A stretch of 62,738 nucleotides of DNA from Rhodovulum steppense (GCF_004339675.1 NZ_SLVM01000019.1:1-62738); one strand, 5' to 3'; shown: positions 1-6,913, counted from the first letter of the stretch. The notes: a model not told the origin generated them from the letters alone. Program-made: numbers and translations.

Positions 1-1
1 C

Positions 2-70
2 AACAAGCTCGACGAACTGATGCCTTGGAACTGGGCGCCGATGGCTGCCCCGCAGGCAGAGGCCGCCTAA
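2..70 (+). CDS. IS66 family transposase (TnpC), C-terminal end only
   Basis: The frame is open from the window edge and ends with TAA at 68-70. It encodes about 22 residues containing LDELMPWNWAP. The LLPWNW-type tail is characteristic of the end of IS66 family TnpC transposases, so the window starts inside an IS66-type element. Only the extreme C-terminus is visible, so whether the rest of the gene is intact cannot be judged. The terminal inverted repeat of the element follows directly (71-95). The family call rests on a short motif, but motif, stop position and following repeat agree. Confidence 0.65.
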   Translation, partial: NKLDELMPWNWAPMAAPQAEAA

Positions 71-567
71 ACCGCGGTATCAACCGGGCGGTTACCAAAC
101 ATGTATTCAACAACGGTTCTCTTCGTCCCGTCCGTCTTCTCGTAGCGGGCCTGTTTGATCCCGAGGGACGCGCCCGTCTTGCCAAGCAACGGCTTCGTAA
201 ACTCCTTGAGGTCTGCTGCATCCTCTTTGCTCGGAGGTTCTATCTTGGTCTCGCTTCTCCCTCGCGCGAAGTATGTGATGCCTCGCCAGACTTTGTTAGC
301 AAAGTCCGTGACGATGACGCCACTGTCCATGATCGCCAGGCCACCCATGATGACGCCATACGGGACGATCTCCGCGATTACGGAGCCGGTCTCCATCCGA
401 GTCACGAACAGGCGCGGTGCGTCGTCGGACTTTGACCGATAGTGGCGCTCATACATCCGCGCCAGTGCCGCGAAACTCCCGGCGAGGTCCTCCAGTTCAA
501 TGGGTTGCCCAGGGTCAAGCGTGATGATCAGGCGGTCGCCGTCTCTCTCGACTTCAAGGTCCACCAT
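67..567 (-). CDS. Hypothetical protein, 3' end formed by the IS66 element
   Basis: This is a 166-residue protein of unknown function. The N-terminal half looks beta-rich, followed by an ARMYERHYR helix. A hydrophobic stretch around residues 68-95 (IVPYGVIMGGLAIMDSGV) could be membrane-associated or a packed core. It starts one base after the stop of the DUF6471 gene upstream, so the two are almost certainly co-transcribed, and a GAGG-type ribosome site precedes the ATG. The last nine residues (GNRPVDTAV) are read from the probable IS66 inverted repeat, and its stop overlaps the tnpC stop on the other strand. The native C-terminus was therefore probably replaced by the insertion. No family recognised. 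Confidence 0.6.
   Translation of the reverse strand: MVDLEVERDGDRLIITLDPGQPIELEDLAGSFAALARMYERHYRSKSDDAPRLFVTRMETGSVIAEIVPYGVIMGGLAIMDSGVIVTDFANKVWRGITYFARGRSETKIEPPSKEDAADLKEFTKPLLGKTGASLGIKQARYEKTDGTKRTVVEYMFGNRPVDTAV
71..95. repeat. Probable right terminal inverted repeat of the IS66-type element
   Basis: Directly after the tnpC stop codon lies a 25-base stretch. Read outward from its far end it begins GTAACCGCCCGG. IS66-family ends characteristically begin with GTAA, and the stop-to-end distance is short, as is common in this family. The left end is outside the window, so the pairing cannot be tested. An 8-base target duplication would start at 96. Confidence 0.5.
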
Positions 568-568
568 C

Positions 569-808
569 TCATAGCCTCAGATCTGAACAACCTATTGACT
601 CCAAACATAGAATCAGAAAAGCAGCGGAAAATCCACCCCTACTGATCTTGTTGTTCAGATTTCTCTCGTTTTCCTGCACCCCGCGCCCGGAAAGCAACTC
701 CGCAAGCTGCGCGTAGGTCACGCCCTTTCGCTTCAACTCAGCCTTCAGAAGGTTCTTCGCCTTGGCCTCGTATTCAACATTCACGGGATCAGTCTTGCGT
801 GGTGCCAT
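569..808 (-). CDS. DUF6471 domain-containing small HTH-like protein
   Basis: This 79-residue protein contains KNLLKAELKRKGVTYAQLAE followed by NERNLNNKISRGGFSAAFL, the pattern of DUF6471 proteins, which resemble a compact XRE-like helix-turn-helix. The ATG at 806-808 was chosen because GGAG lies eight bases upstream. The open frame extends further 5' but through the probable promoter. A perfect 7-base inverted repeat (825-842) sits between the start and a TATATA-like -10, so autoregulation is plausible. It is first in a two-gene unit with the 166-residue protein and faces a divergent IS1595 transposase. DNA binding is inferred from the fold only. Confidence 0.7.
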   Translation of the reverse strand: MAPRKTDPVNVEYEAKAKNLLKAELKRKGVTYAQLAELLSGRGVQENERNLNNKISRGGFSAAFLILCLESIGCSDLRL

Positions 809-824
809 CTTGCCAACTCCAAAC

Positions 825-842
825 ATCATCACTTTTGATGAT
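825..842. promoter_or_regulatory. Perfect inverted repeat between DUF6471 gene and its promoter
   Basis: ATCATCA-CTTT-TGATGAT is a 7-base perfect inverted repeat with a 4-base spacer. It lies just downstream of a TATATA-like -10 for the minus-strand DUF6471 gene (TTGTGT-like -35 about 15-17 bases further upstream). Position and symmetry suggest an operator for the small HTH protein. It is also a weak hairpin. Confidence 0.4.
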
Positions 843-850
843 ATATACCC

Positions 851-893
851 TTGCATAGGGCGACACAAGTCTCTACATACGATGTATAACATC
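851..893 (+). promoter_or_regulatory. Candidate transposase promoter with overlapping palindromes
   Basis: TTGCAT (851-856) and TACATA (874-879) are separated by 17 bases, a plausible sigma-70 promoter for the plus-strand transposase. Two overlapping palindromes cover the -10: TACAT-ACG-ATGTA (874-886) and GATGT-ATA-ACATC (881-893). Binding there would block transposase transcription. The assignment is by inspection only. Confidence 0.35.
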
Positions 894-909
894 ATCGGAT
901 ATAGTGACA

Positions 910-1872
910 ATGGCCCAACACTTCCTTCTCTCCGCAGCATCTCGCACCCTCAGCCTTCGCAAGATTTACAAGGCCGGGGAAGATGCGGCTTACGAGACGT
1001 TCTGCCAGATGCGTTGGCCCGAGACGGACGGCGAAGCGGTTTGCCCGCGCTGCGGCTGCTGCGAGGCCTACAGCATCACCACCCGCCGCAAGTTCAAGTG
1101 CAAGGGTTGCCACCACCAGTTCTCAGTCACGTCCGGCACGATCTTCGCCTCGCGCAAGATGGCCTTCGTGGACCTGCTGGCCGCGATCTGCATCATCGTG
1201 AACGCCTCCAAGGGCGTTTCCATGATCCAACTGTCCCGCGACCTGGACTGCCAGTACAAGACCGCCTTCGTGCTGGCCCACAAACTGCGCGAGGCGATGG
1301 CGCAGGAAGTCCACACCGGAGAAGTTCTGGGCGGGCATGTCGAAATCGACGGCGCCTATTTCGGCGGTCACATTCGCCCCGAGAACCGCAAGGAGGACAG
1401 GAAGGACCGTCGCCTCAAGGAGAACCAGTCGCCGAACCGCCGGGTCGTCGTGGCCTTCCGCCAGCGCGGCGGGCGCACGTTGCCCTTCGTGACCAAGACC
1501 GAGGCCGAGGGCGCGGCGCTCGCCAAGGAGAACGTCTGCCGCATGGCAACCATATCTGCCGACGAGGCTTCGCACTGGGATGTTCTCCAAGCGGGTTGGA
1601 CGACCGAACGCGTCAACCACTCGCTCGCCTACAGCGATGACGGCAAGCATACCAACTGGGTTGAGTCCTACTTCTCGCGCCTTCGTCGGATGGTCGCGGG
1701 GCAGCACCATCACGTTTCGCACCGCTACCTTTACCAGTACGCGAACCACGCCGCGTGGCTGGAAGACAATCGCCGCACGCCGAACGGCGGACTGGCCAAG
1801 GCGCTGGCGGCGAACGCGATGGGCGCGCCGGTCAGCCGCACATGGAAGGGCTACTGGCAGCGATCCGCTTGA
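910..1872 (+). CDS. IS1595 family transposase
   Basis: This 320-residue protein has the IS1595/ISXO2-like layout. An N-terminal zinc ribbon (CPRCGC followed by CKGC, about residues 45-75) precedes a DDE-type nuclease domain. Candidate catalytic residues are D147 in EIDGAYFGG, D218 in ADEASHWD, and N249/E252 in HTNWVESYFSRLRRM. The length is normal and the frame is unbroken, so it could be active. The ATG at 910 is preferred over the GTG at 904. The gene is divergent from the DUF6471/hypothetical pair, with operator-like palindromes between them. I could not find a matched pair of terminal inverted repeats, so the limits of the element are open. Confidence 0.88.
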   Translation: MAQHFLLSAASRTLSLRKIYKAGEDAAYETFCQMRWPETDGEAVCPRCGCCEAYSITTRRKFKCKGCHHQFSVTSGTIFASRKMAFVDLLAAICIIVNASKGVSMIQLSRDLDCQYKTAFVLAHKLREAMAQEVHTGEVLGGHVEIDGAYFGGHIRPENRKEDRKDRRLKENQSPNRRVVVAFRQRGGRTLPFVTKTEAEGAALAKENVCRMATISADEASHWDVLQAGWTTERVNHSLAYSDDGKHTNWVESYFSRLRRMVAGQHHHVSHRYLYQYANHAAWLEDNRRTPNGGLAKALAANAMGAPVSRTWKGYWQRSA

Positions 1873-2136
1873 CTAATCGAAGCTAATGCCTATATCCACA
1901 CTGCTGAGTCCACCTTGCCTCTTGACAAGTCAAAAGTCTAGAGGGGCTGGACAAAATGTTGCATCCGAATCGGCTTGTTATGATACTGTCAACGTGTGAC
2001 AAGCGAACATCGGGAGACCAAAGGAAGCGATTCCTATGGAACAAAAACGCAACCAGTGAACGTCGATTGAGTGCCCCGCACGCCTACCCCCTTGTTGCCC
2101 AGGACTTGGCGACGGCCAGGAAAAGGAGCTATAATT
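1873..2136. other. AT-richer intergenic region after the transposase
   Basis: 264 bases without a convincing gene. GGGGCTGGACAAAATG (1943-1958) resembles outer ends described for IS1595/IS1016-type elements but points rightward, away from the transposase. A TTGAC-AA-GTCAA palindrome lies at 1922-1933. No matching opposite end was found nearby. Confidence 0.35.
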
Positions 2137-2451
2137 ATGAACGCGAAGACCGTGAATGTACTATACAAATACGCCGATGGAGCCCACTTTTTCGTCTCTG
2201 ATGACGAGGAAACTTTGGGCCTGTGTGTTGCACACAAGCAGCCAGCGAAAGCCTTCGCTGCGGTAAGCATAACGCTCACCAAGCTCTTCAAAGAGAACTA
2301 TGGGCAGGAAGTCACTTTCACGCCCTCGCTTTCCCTTCCGGCTTTTATGGAGTGGTTCATGGCTCAAACCGAAGCGGCGACATCAAAGCCGTCGCCGGGG
2401 GCCGCCGGTATACTGAAATGGAACCCCAGCCAAAACGGGATTGCCGCATAG
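2137..2451 (+). CDS. Hypothetical protein, first of a two-gene unit
   Basis: 104 residues with no family I can name. The N-terminal part (VLYKYADGAHFFVSDDEETLGLCV) has alternating polar and hydrophobic strands, followed by an amphipathic helix (TLTKLFKENYG). That order is loosely like HicB/DUF1902-type small domains, a weak resemblance. The start is well supported: AAAAGGAG lies six bases before the ATG at 2137. The next gene begins two bases after the stop, so translation is probably coupled. Codon use and GC are lower than in the core genes to the right, consistent with transfer along with the neighbouring IS material. Confidence 0.6.
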   Translation: MNAKTVNVLYKYADGAHFFVSDDEETLGLCVAHKQPAKAFAAVSITLTKLFKENYGQEVTFTPSLSLPAFMEWFMAQTEAATSKPSPGAAGILKWNPSQNGIAA

Positions 2452-2453
2452 CT

Positions 2454-2702
2454 ATGGCCGTGTGTGCGTCTCTGGATTCAGTGGTTGCAAAGGTCGTTTC
2501 TCAAAGTTGCAGGCGCAGGGGGGACTTGGACGACGAGTCCTCCCTCTTCTTTGCGATTCAGCATCGCGGCCAAGAATGGACATTCTCTATTCCGCAACCT
2601 TTGGAGGATGGCGGATATACGCAGGCTCAGCTAGAGATTGTCGAGGTTCAACTGTCTCGGCTCGGACTCGACTTACTTCCATTGGATCAATATCTTAACT
2701 AG
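2454..2702 (+). CDS. Hypothetical protein, second of a two-gene unit
   Basis: 82 residues from the ATG at 2454, two bases after the preceding stop. An in-frame ATG at 2418 would add 12 residues and overlap the upstream gene. Neither start has a strong ribosome site. The C-terminal half (EWTFSIPQPLEDGGYTQAQLEIVEVQLSRLGL) alternates strand and helix and may be a small alpha/beta fold. No cysteine motif, membrane segment or known domain is seen. Its fixed position behind the 2137-2451 gene suggests the two act together. Confidence 0.5.
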   Translation: MAVCASLDSVVAKVVSQSCRRRGDLDDESSLFFAIQHRGQEWTFSIPQPLEDGGYTQAQLEIVEVQLSRLGLDLLPLDQYLN

Positions 2703-2874
2703 ATAACGCTCTCAACCGCGCCAGCCGCCTCTCAAGCCTAGACCCTACTGGCCCTGACTTCCGCTTGAAGGAAGGCTTAACCCCGCGTGCCCGCATAAGG
2801 GCCAGGGCGTGCGCCTTCCCTTCATGGCGTCCGTTTATGCACTCCCGCTCGCGACCTATCGAATCGCACCGCGC

Positions 2875-3336
2875 TTATCTGATGATGATCGACTGCGCGC
2901 CAGAAGCGGTGCGCGAGCTGCTTGACAAAGTCAAGCGCCGCGTTGCCGAAGCGACAGCAGCATGACACTTTGGCTGGTCCTGCGGGGCCAGCCTCCAAGC
3001 GCACCCGTCTAGTACCACCAGCCCAGACGCCTTCACCTTCTGCAATGCTTGCGTAGTCCTGACGTAAGCCTGCCGCTCGGTCAGTTCAGGCCGCGCATTG
3101 GCAACCTCAGCCACGATGGCCCGCAACGGCTTTGGTCCGCCTTTTAGCGCGTCGATCACAAGCAGCCGCATAGCGCCTCGGTGAGCTGCGTCTGGCCTCT
3201 TTGCTGGCCCCACGCAGGGCATCGCAACCCCGCGCATTTGTAGCAGTGCCTCGACGTGATCCAGGCCGCCCAGGCCGCCACGCATGATCCGTTTTCGCAG
3301 CTCCAAGAGCGCGTTATTTATGGTCTTGTCCTGCAT
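2875..3336 (-). CDS. Hypothetical protein with probable altered 3' end
   Basis: 153 residues starting MQDKTINNALLELRKRIMRG. This type of start, followed by GLDHVEALLQMRGV and a winged-helix-like region (residues about 50-110), is familiar from hypothetical proteins of Rhodobacterales accessory regions. I do not know its function. After about residue 125 the sequence becomes low-complexity (LTLSSSSRTASGAQSIIIR) and is antisense to a plausible plus-strand coding stretch, so the natural end may have been lost. A strong hairpin (2972-2993) lies inside the doubtful part. No clear ribosome site precedes the ATG. Confidence 0.5.
   Translation of the reverse strand: MQDKTINNALLELRKRIMRGGLGGLDHVEALLQMRGVAMPCVGPAKRPDAAHRGAMRLLVIDALKGGPKPLRAIVAEVANARPELTERQAYVRTTQALQKVKASGLVVLDGCAWRLAPQDQPKCHAAVASATRRLTLSSSSRTASGAQSIIIR
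2972..2993. repeat. Stable inverted repeat
   Basis: GGCTGG at 2972-2977 pairs with CCAGCC at 2988-2993. The stem extends to nine pairs with one G-U wobble and a four-base loop. No T tract follows on either strand, so it is not a classic intrinsic terminator. It may mark the junction where the 3' end of the adjacent gene was altered. Confidence 0.35.
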
Positions 3337-3439
3337 GGCGGAATTGTAGCCGATCTGGGCCGTGAGGGATTCCCTTATCTTGGTGCGCTTGATACATAAG
3401 GCCGGGTATTTCGGCCAAGAAGAAACACGGGGCGGGGGC

Positions 3440-3832
3440 CTAGGGGGCGGGGAAGCGGGCGCGGCAGTCTTCGAGCGCGCGGGCGGCGCTGCGGGCGGTG
3501 TCGGTCCGTTTCGCGCGCAGCTCGGCCAGTTTCGCGCGTTCGGCGCGCAGGTCGACCGCGACGGGGCGGTCGCGGAAGGCGATTTCGGGGCGGCTGCACC
3601 AGGCCATGCCGATCCGGTCGCGATCGCCGAAGCGGCTGCCATAGCAGAGCTGGAGGCTGGAGCTGCGATAGGGTTCGCGTTCCAGGGCATAGCCGCGCGC
3701 GATGGTCTGTTCGGTCTCGCGGATCAGCAGGTCGAGCATCCCGAGATCGTAGAGCGCGTTGCGCTCGCAGGCCTGGCGCGGGCTGGTGCAGGCGGTCAGT
3801 GCAACGAGGCAGATCAGGGCGAGCGCGCGCAT
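3440..3832 (-). CDS. Small outer-membrane-type lipoprotein, unknown role
   Basis: 130 residues from the ATG at 3830-3832, preceded by AAAGGAA. The N-terminus MRALALICLVALTAC is a lipoprotein signal with lipobox LTAC, so Cys15 would be lipidated. The mature part has several further cysteines (CERNALYDL, LQLCYG, AWCSRP, EDCRAR) that could form disulfides in the periplasm. A helical segment (LRAERAKLAELRAKR) closes the protein. The longer upstream reading was rejected because it would bury the signal peptide. It is divergent from hemF with about 130 bases between. No named family. Confidence 0.75.
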   Translation of the reverse strand: MRALALICLVALTACTSPRQACERNALYDLGMLDLLIRETEQTIARGYALEREPYRSSSLQLCYGSRFGDRDRIGMAWCSRPEIAFRDRPVAVDLRAERAKLAELRAKRTDTARSAARALEDCRARFPAP

Positions 3833-3965
3833 CGGGCGATTCCTTTCGGCTGCGGCCATGATACGCCGTCCCCGGCGCGGCCCCAAGTCCGCCCGTCACG
3901 CGCCGTGGCATGGTGGCGCGGCGGGTGCAAAACTGCTAGGCAGGGCCGAACAGGGAGACGGGACG

Positions 3966-4859
3966 ATGAGCGAACAATTCGACGAACACAAGATGCGGGC
4001 CGCGGCCTGGTTCCGGGCGCTGCGCGACGAGATCGTGGCCGCGTTCGAGGCGCTGGAAGACGCCCAGGCGACGGGGCCGTTGCGCGATGCGCCCGCGGGC
4101 CGGTTCGAGGTGAGCGAGACGCGGCGGCAATCCGAGGACGGATCGGATGCGGGCGGCGGGCTGATGAGCGTGATGCGCGGCGGGCGGGTGTTCGAGAAGG
4201 TGGGCGTTGCCGTCTCGACCGTGCATGGCCGGCTGAACAGGCGGGCGCAGGCGGCGATGATGGCGCGCAAGGACCTGCCGGGGATGGCGGAGGATCCGCG
4301 CTTCTGGGCCAGCGGCATCAGCCTTGTGGCGCATATGCAGAACCCGCATACGCCGGCGGTGCATCTGAACACCCGGATGTTCTGGACGCCGCATGGCTGG
4401 TGGTTCGGCGGCGGCACCGACCTGAACCCCTGCCTGCCCCGGGACGAGGACACGGCGGATTTCCATGCCGTGCTGCGGGCGGCCTGCGGGCGCCACGATC
4501 CGGCCTATTACCCGCGCTTCAAGGCCTGGGCGGACGAGTATTTCTTTGTCCCGCATCGGGGCCGGGCGCGCGGGGTGGGCGGTATCTTCTACGACGACCT
4601 GAACTCGGGCGACTGGGAGGCGGATTTCGCCTTTACCCGGGAGGTGGGCCGCGCCTTCCTGCCGGCCTTCCTGCCGCTGGTGGAACGGCGCCGCGACATG
4701 CCGTGGTCAGAGGCCGACCGGGCGGCGCAACTGGCCCATCGCGGGCTTTATGCCGAATACAACCTGCTTTACGACCGCGGCACGAAATTCGGGCTGGAGA
4801 CCGGGCACGATCCCGAGGCCGTTCTGATGACCATGCCGCCGCTGGCGACCTGGCCCTGA
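3966..4859 (+). CDS. hemF: Oxygen-dependent coproporphyrinogen III oxidase
   Basis: 297 residues. HemF oxidatively decarboxylates coproporphyrinogen III to protoporphyrinogen IX in the cytoplasm, using O2. Family blocks are clear: LMSVMRGGRVFEKVGVAVS near the N-terminus, HLNTRMFW and WWFGGGTDLNPC in the middle, then GVGGIFYDDLNSGDW and the C-terminal YNLLYDRGTKFGLETG. Length is normal. GGGAGACGGG precedes the ATG at 3966; the longer upstream frame is not conserved. It is one of three haem genes in the first 9 kb, the others being hemE and hemC. A 15-base tandem repeat runs across its stop codon. Confidence 0.97.
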   Translation: MSEQFDEHKMRAAAWFRALRDEIVAAFEALEDAQATGPLRDAPAGRFEVSETRRQSEDGSDAGGGLMSVMRGGRVFEKVGVAVSTVHGRLNRRAQAAMMARKDLPGMAEDPRFWASGISLVAHMQNPHTPAVHLNTRMFWTPHGWWFGGGTDLNPCLPRDEDTADFHAVLRAACGRHDPAYYPRFKAWADEYFFVPHRGRARGVGGIFYDDLNSGDWEADFAFTREVGRAFLPAFLPLVERRRDMPWSEADRAAQLAHRGLYAEYNLLYDRGTKFGLETGHDPEAVLMTMPPLATWP

Positions 4860-4891
4860 GCTACGGGGCCCTGAGCTACGGGGCCCTGAGC
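4854..4891. repeat. 15-base tandem repeat across the hemF stop codon
   Basis: CCCTGAGCTACGGGG occurs twice in perfect tandem (4854-4868, 4869-4883), followed by a partial third copy. The first copy contains the TGA of hemF, so gain or loss of units would not change the protein. It looks like replication slippage. Confidence 0.8.
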
Positions 4892-4910
4892 GGCGCGGGC
4901 GCGGGCGGGA

Positions 4911-5552
4911 TCAGCCGCGGAAGAGTCCCCCCGCGAACACGGCCTTCCAGCGATGGGGGGCGCTGGAATCCTGCATCCTGAGAAAGGTGTAGGGGGTCTG
5001 CGACCAGGGCAGCATCCGGTTGGTCAGGTTGTCGAGCACATAATCGCCGTCATCCTTGCGCAGGATCAGGACGGCATGGTTGTTGCGCTGGCGGTCCAGC
5101 ACCTCGGCCAGCAGGAGCCGGTCGGGGGCGATGCCCATGCGGATCAGCTCGGCCTTTTTCAGCAGCGCGATATCCTCGCAATCGCCGCCGCGCGCGGTGG
5201 GCAGGGCCCAGTGTTCCTCGCGTCCGTATTGCGCCAGGTCCGTGACGGGCCGGACGGAGGCGTTGATCCGGCGGTTGAGCTTGTCCGCCATCCGGATCTG
5301 CTCGGCCGTGAGGCGGGCCGAACTGCCCCGGGCGCAGGCCCAGTCATAGCGTCGGCACAGCCCCTCGGCCCCCTTGGGCGGGTCGGCCTGGGCCTTGCTG
5401 CTGAGATGGGCGACCAGCCGCCCCTCTGCGGCGGCGGCGCCGGGCATCAGCAGCGCCATTGCAACCGCCATCGCCGCGCCGAGCGCCGCGAGCCATGCGG
5501 CCGGTCCGGCCGCCGGATGGTCCTGCTGCCCCACGGAAATCCCCTGGATCAT
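4911..5552 (-). CDS. Bacterial transglutaminase-like cysteine proteinase (BTLCP), exported
   Basis: 213 residues. A hydrophobic segment (about residues 18-41, ending PGAAAAE) is a signal peptide or anchor, so the enzyme acts in the periplasm. The catalytic triad of the COG3672/LapG-like family is visible: Cys in RGGDCEDIALLK, His in NNHAVLILR, Asp in DYVLDNLTN. Members cleave or process surface and adhesin proteins; LapG itself releases large adhesins under c-di-GMP control. No LapD or adhesin gene is adjacent, so the substrate is open. It converges on hemF with only about 50 bases between. Confidence 0.85.
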   Translation of the reverse strand: MIQGISVGQQDHPAAGPAAWLAALGAAMAVAMALLMPGAAAAEGRLVAHLSSKAQADPPKGAEGLCRRYDWACARGSSARLTAEQIRMADKLNRRINASVRPVTDLAQYGREEHWALPTARGGDCEDIALLKKAELIRMGIAPDRLLLAEVLDRQRNNHAVLILRKDDGDYVLDNLTNRMLPWSQTPYTFLRMQDSSAPHRWKAVFAGGLFRG

Positions 5553-5885
5553 GCGCCTGTCCCTTTTTCCCGTTCGTCACGGCGCGGGGCCGCGGATCCT
5601 GTCCGAAGATCGGCCGACCGCATCGGGCGGACGGAGGGCAGCGCGGGGCGTCTGCGGCACAGACCTGCCCCGCATCCGCATCATCGGGGCGGATGCCTGC
5701 TCACGGCGCTGACTGGGACGCCCACGGATTGACCGGCGACCGATCCTTTCAGAACCACCTACCGTTCAACCGTAAAACCAGGGTTTCTTTCGGGAGGAAT
5801 CGTGACGAAATCCAGTCCGGATCGCGCGGGACGATCGGACGGGCAGGTTCCCGCCGATCCCGCGGGGGCGGTCGGCGGGAAAGGG
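5553..5885. other. Intergenic region without a convincing gene
   Basis: GC-rich and non-coding by inspection. A GGGAGG followed by GTG at 5802 mimics a start, but the frame then runs antisense through the Gly-rich gene and shows only low-complexity Arg/Pro/Ala. It probably carries the promoter of the leftward BTLCP gene. Confidence 0.4.
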
Positions 5886-5909
5886 AAAGGGCCGCCGAAG
5901 CGGCCCTTT
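5886..5909 (-). terminator. Intrinsic terminator for the Gly-rich protein gene
   Basis: A perfect 10-base stem (AAAGGGCCGC and GCGGCCCTTT) closes on a CGAA tetraloop. On the minus strand it is followed by TTTCCC-type T-rich sequence. It sits 57 bases after the end of the leftward gene. Confidence 0.75.
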
Positions 5910-5966
5910 CGGGGTCTTTCCGTCCTGGGACCGGGTTTGCGCCGGTGTCCCGGGATGCGTTGCGCG

Positions 5967-6674
5967 CTAGTTCGGGATGGGCCCGCCATAGCCCGGCCCG
6001 CCATAGCCCGGCCCGCCATAGCCCGGCCGGCCGCCACCCGGCCGACCGTCGCCGCGGCCCGGCCTGCCATAACCGCCCGGCTTGCCGTAATCGCCGCCCG
6101 GCTTGCCGTAACCACCCGGCTTGCCGTAACCGCCGCCCGGCTTGCCATGGCCGGGCTTGCCGCCGGGCCTGCCGTTGCAGCACCCGTTCTCGCCCTCGTC
6201 ATCGTCGCCATTGTCGACTTCCTGCCGGGCGGGTCTGGGCCGGTCGCCGTCGCTGCCCATCCGCTGGGGCTCGACCGGCGCTGCGATGGTCGCCGTGGCG
6301 CCTTCGGTCAGCATCAGGGCGACCTGCGGGCAGGCCGCGCTGAGCGTGACCAGCATCTGGTCGAAATAGGTCGCGCCGCCCATCCGCTGGATCGCCGCCT
6401 GCGCGCCCGGACCGGACCAGTCGCTGTTGCACAGAACTTCGGGGCATTGGGCGGTTACATGGCGCATGTTGCGATTGAAATCGTTGCGCGCCGCCAGCGT
6501 GCCCAGCAACCCGTCCGTCGCCGGGCTTGCCCAGTTCCAGCCGCACAGCCCCGACGGCACCGTGACGCCCTGCTGCGCCCTGGCCGGAGCCGACGCCGCA
6601 ATTGCGCCTGCCACAAGAACGACGGCCGCCGATGCCGTCACCGTGGTCGCCCGAAGAATCGCCTTGAGTTTCAT
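5967..6674 (-). CDS. Secreted Gly-rich repeat protein
   Basis: 235 residues. The start was set at MKLKAILRATT, which opens a typical Sec signal peptide (about 33 residues, ending ARAQQ); GGAGGGAAGG precedes it. The mature N-terminal part (about residues 35-150) has cysteines in GLCGW, AQCPEVLC and AACPQVAL. The C-terminal third is a tandem array built from YGKPGG, YGRPG and PGYGGPG units after an acidic linker. Such tails suggest an extended, surface or extracellular region. Function unknown. The upstream DNA (6680-6790) is unusually AT-rich for the window and probably holds the promoter. Confidence 0.8.
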   Translation of the reverse strand: MKLKAILRATTVTASAAVVLVAGAIAASAPARAQQGVTVPSGLCGWNWASPATDGLLGTLAARNDFNRNMRHVTAQCPEVLCNSDWSGPGAQAAIQRMGGATYFDQMLVTLSAACPQVALMLTEGATATIAAPVEPQRMGSDGDRPRPARQEVDNGDDDEGENGCCNGRPGGKPGHGKPGGGYGKPGGYGKPGGDYGKPGGYGRPGRGDGRPGGGRPGYGGPGYGGPGYGGPIPN

Positions 6675-6885
6675 GACCTTCCCTCCACCGTTCTCGAAAT
6701 CGAAAACAGGCAGGATCATGGCAGAATTTGGGCAGGACGCATTGACCGGCGTCATAATTTTATTTCAACAATGCGGCTTTTTCCGGAAACAATTGTGTCG
6801 AAAGCTTGAAAGCAATGAAAGATCATTCCCCGGGTTGTGGAATGGGGGCCGAAAACACCGGGGATTGCGCCGCATGGCGGACATG

Positions 6886-6913
6886 AAAACGCCCCGGGCC
6901 GGAACCCGGGGCG
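6886..6913 (-). terminator. Intrinsic terminator after hemE
   Basis: CGCCCCGGG (6890-6898) pairs perfectly with CCCGGGGCG (6905-6913). On the minus strand the stem is followed by TTTTC. It lies 24 bases beyond the hemE stop. Confidence 0.85.

Noticed and set aside
581-660. An 11-base inverted repeat (ATCTGAACAAC and its complement)
   Set aside because: Both arms lie inside the DUF6471 coding region and encode ordinary residues; treated as chance.
2765-2965. A 66-codon plus-strand open frame
   Set aside because: Its last 40 codons look coding-like, but no ribosome site or family is visible and it overlaps the minus-strand gene. It is treated as a possible remnant in the findings.
5981-6150. 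CRISPR-like regular repeats
   Set aside because: The repeats are in-frame codon repeats of a Gly-rich protein tail, without unique spacers.
5802-6809. GTG start with a strong GGGAGG site leading a 335-codon frame
   Set aside because: It runs antisense through the secreted Gly-rich gene, crosses its terminator and promoter, and gives only repetitive Ala/Arg/Pro sequence.
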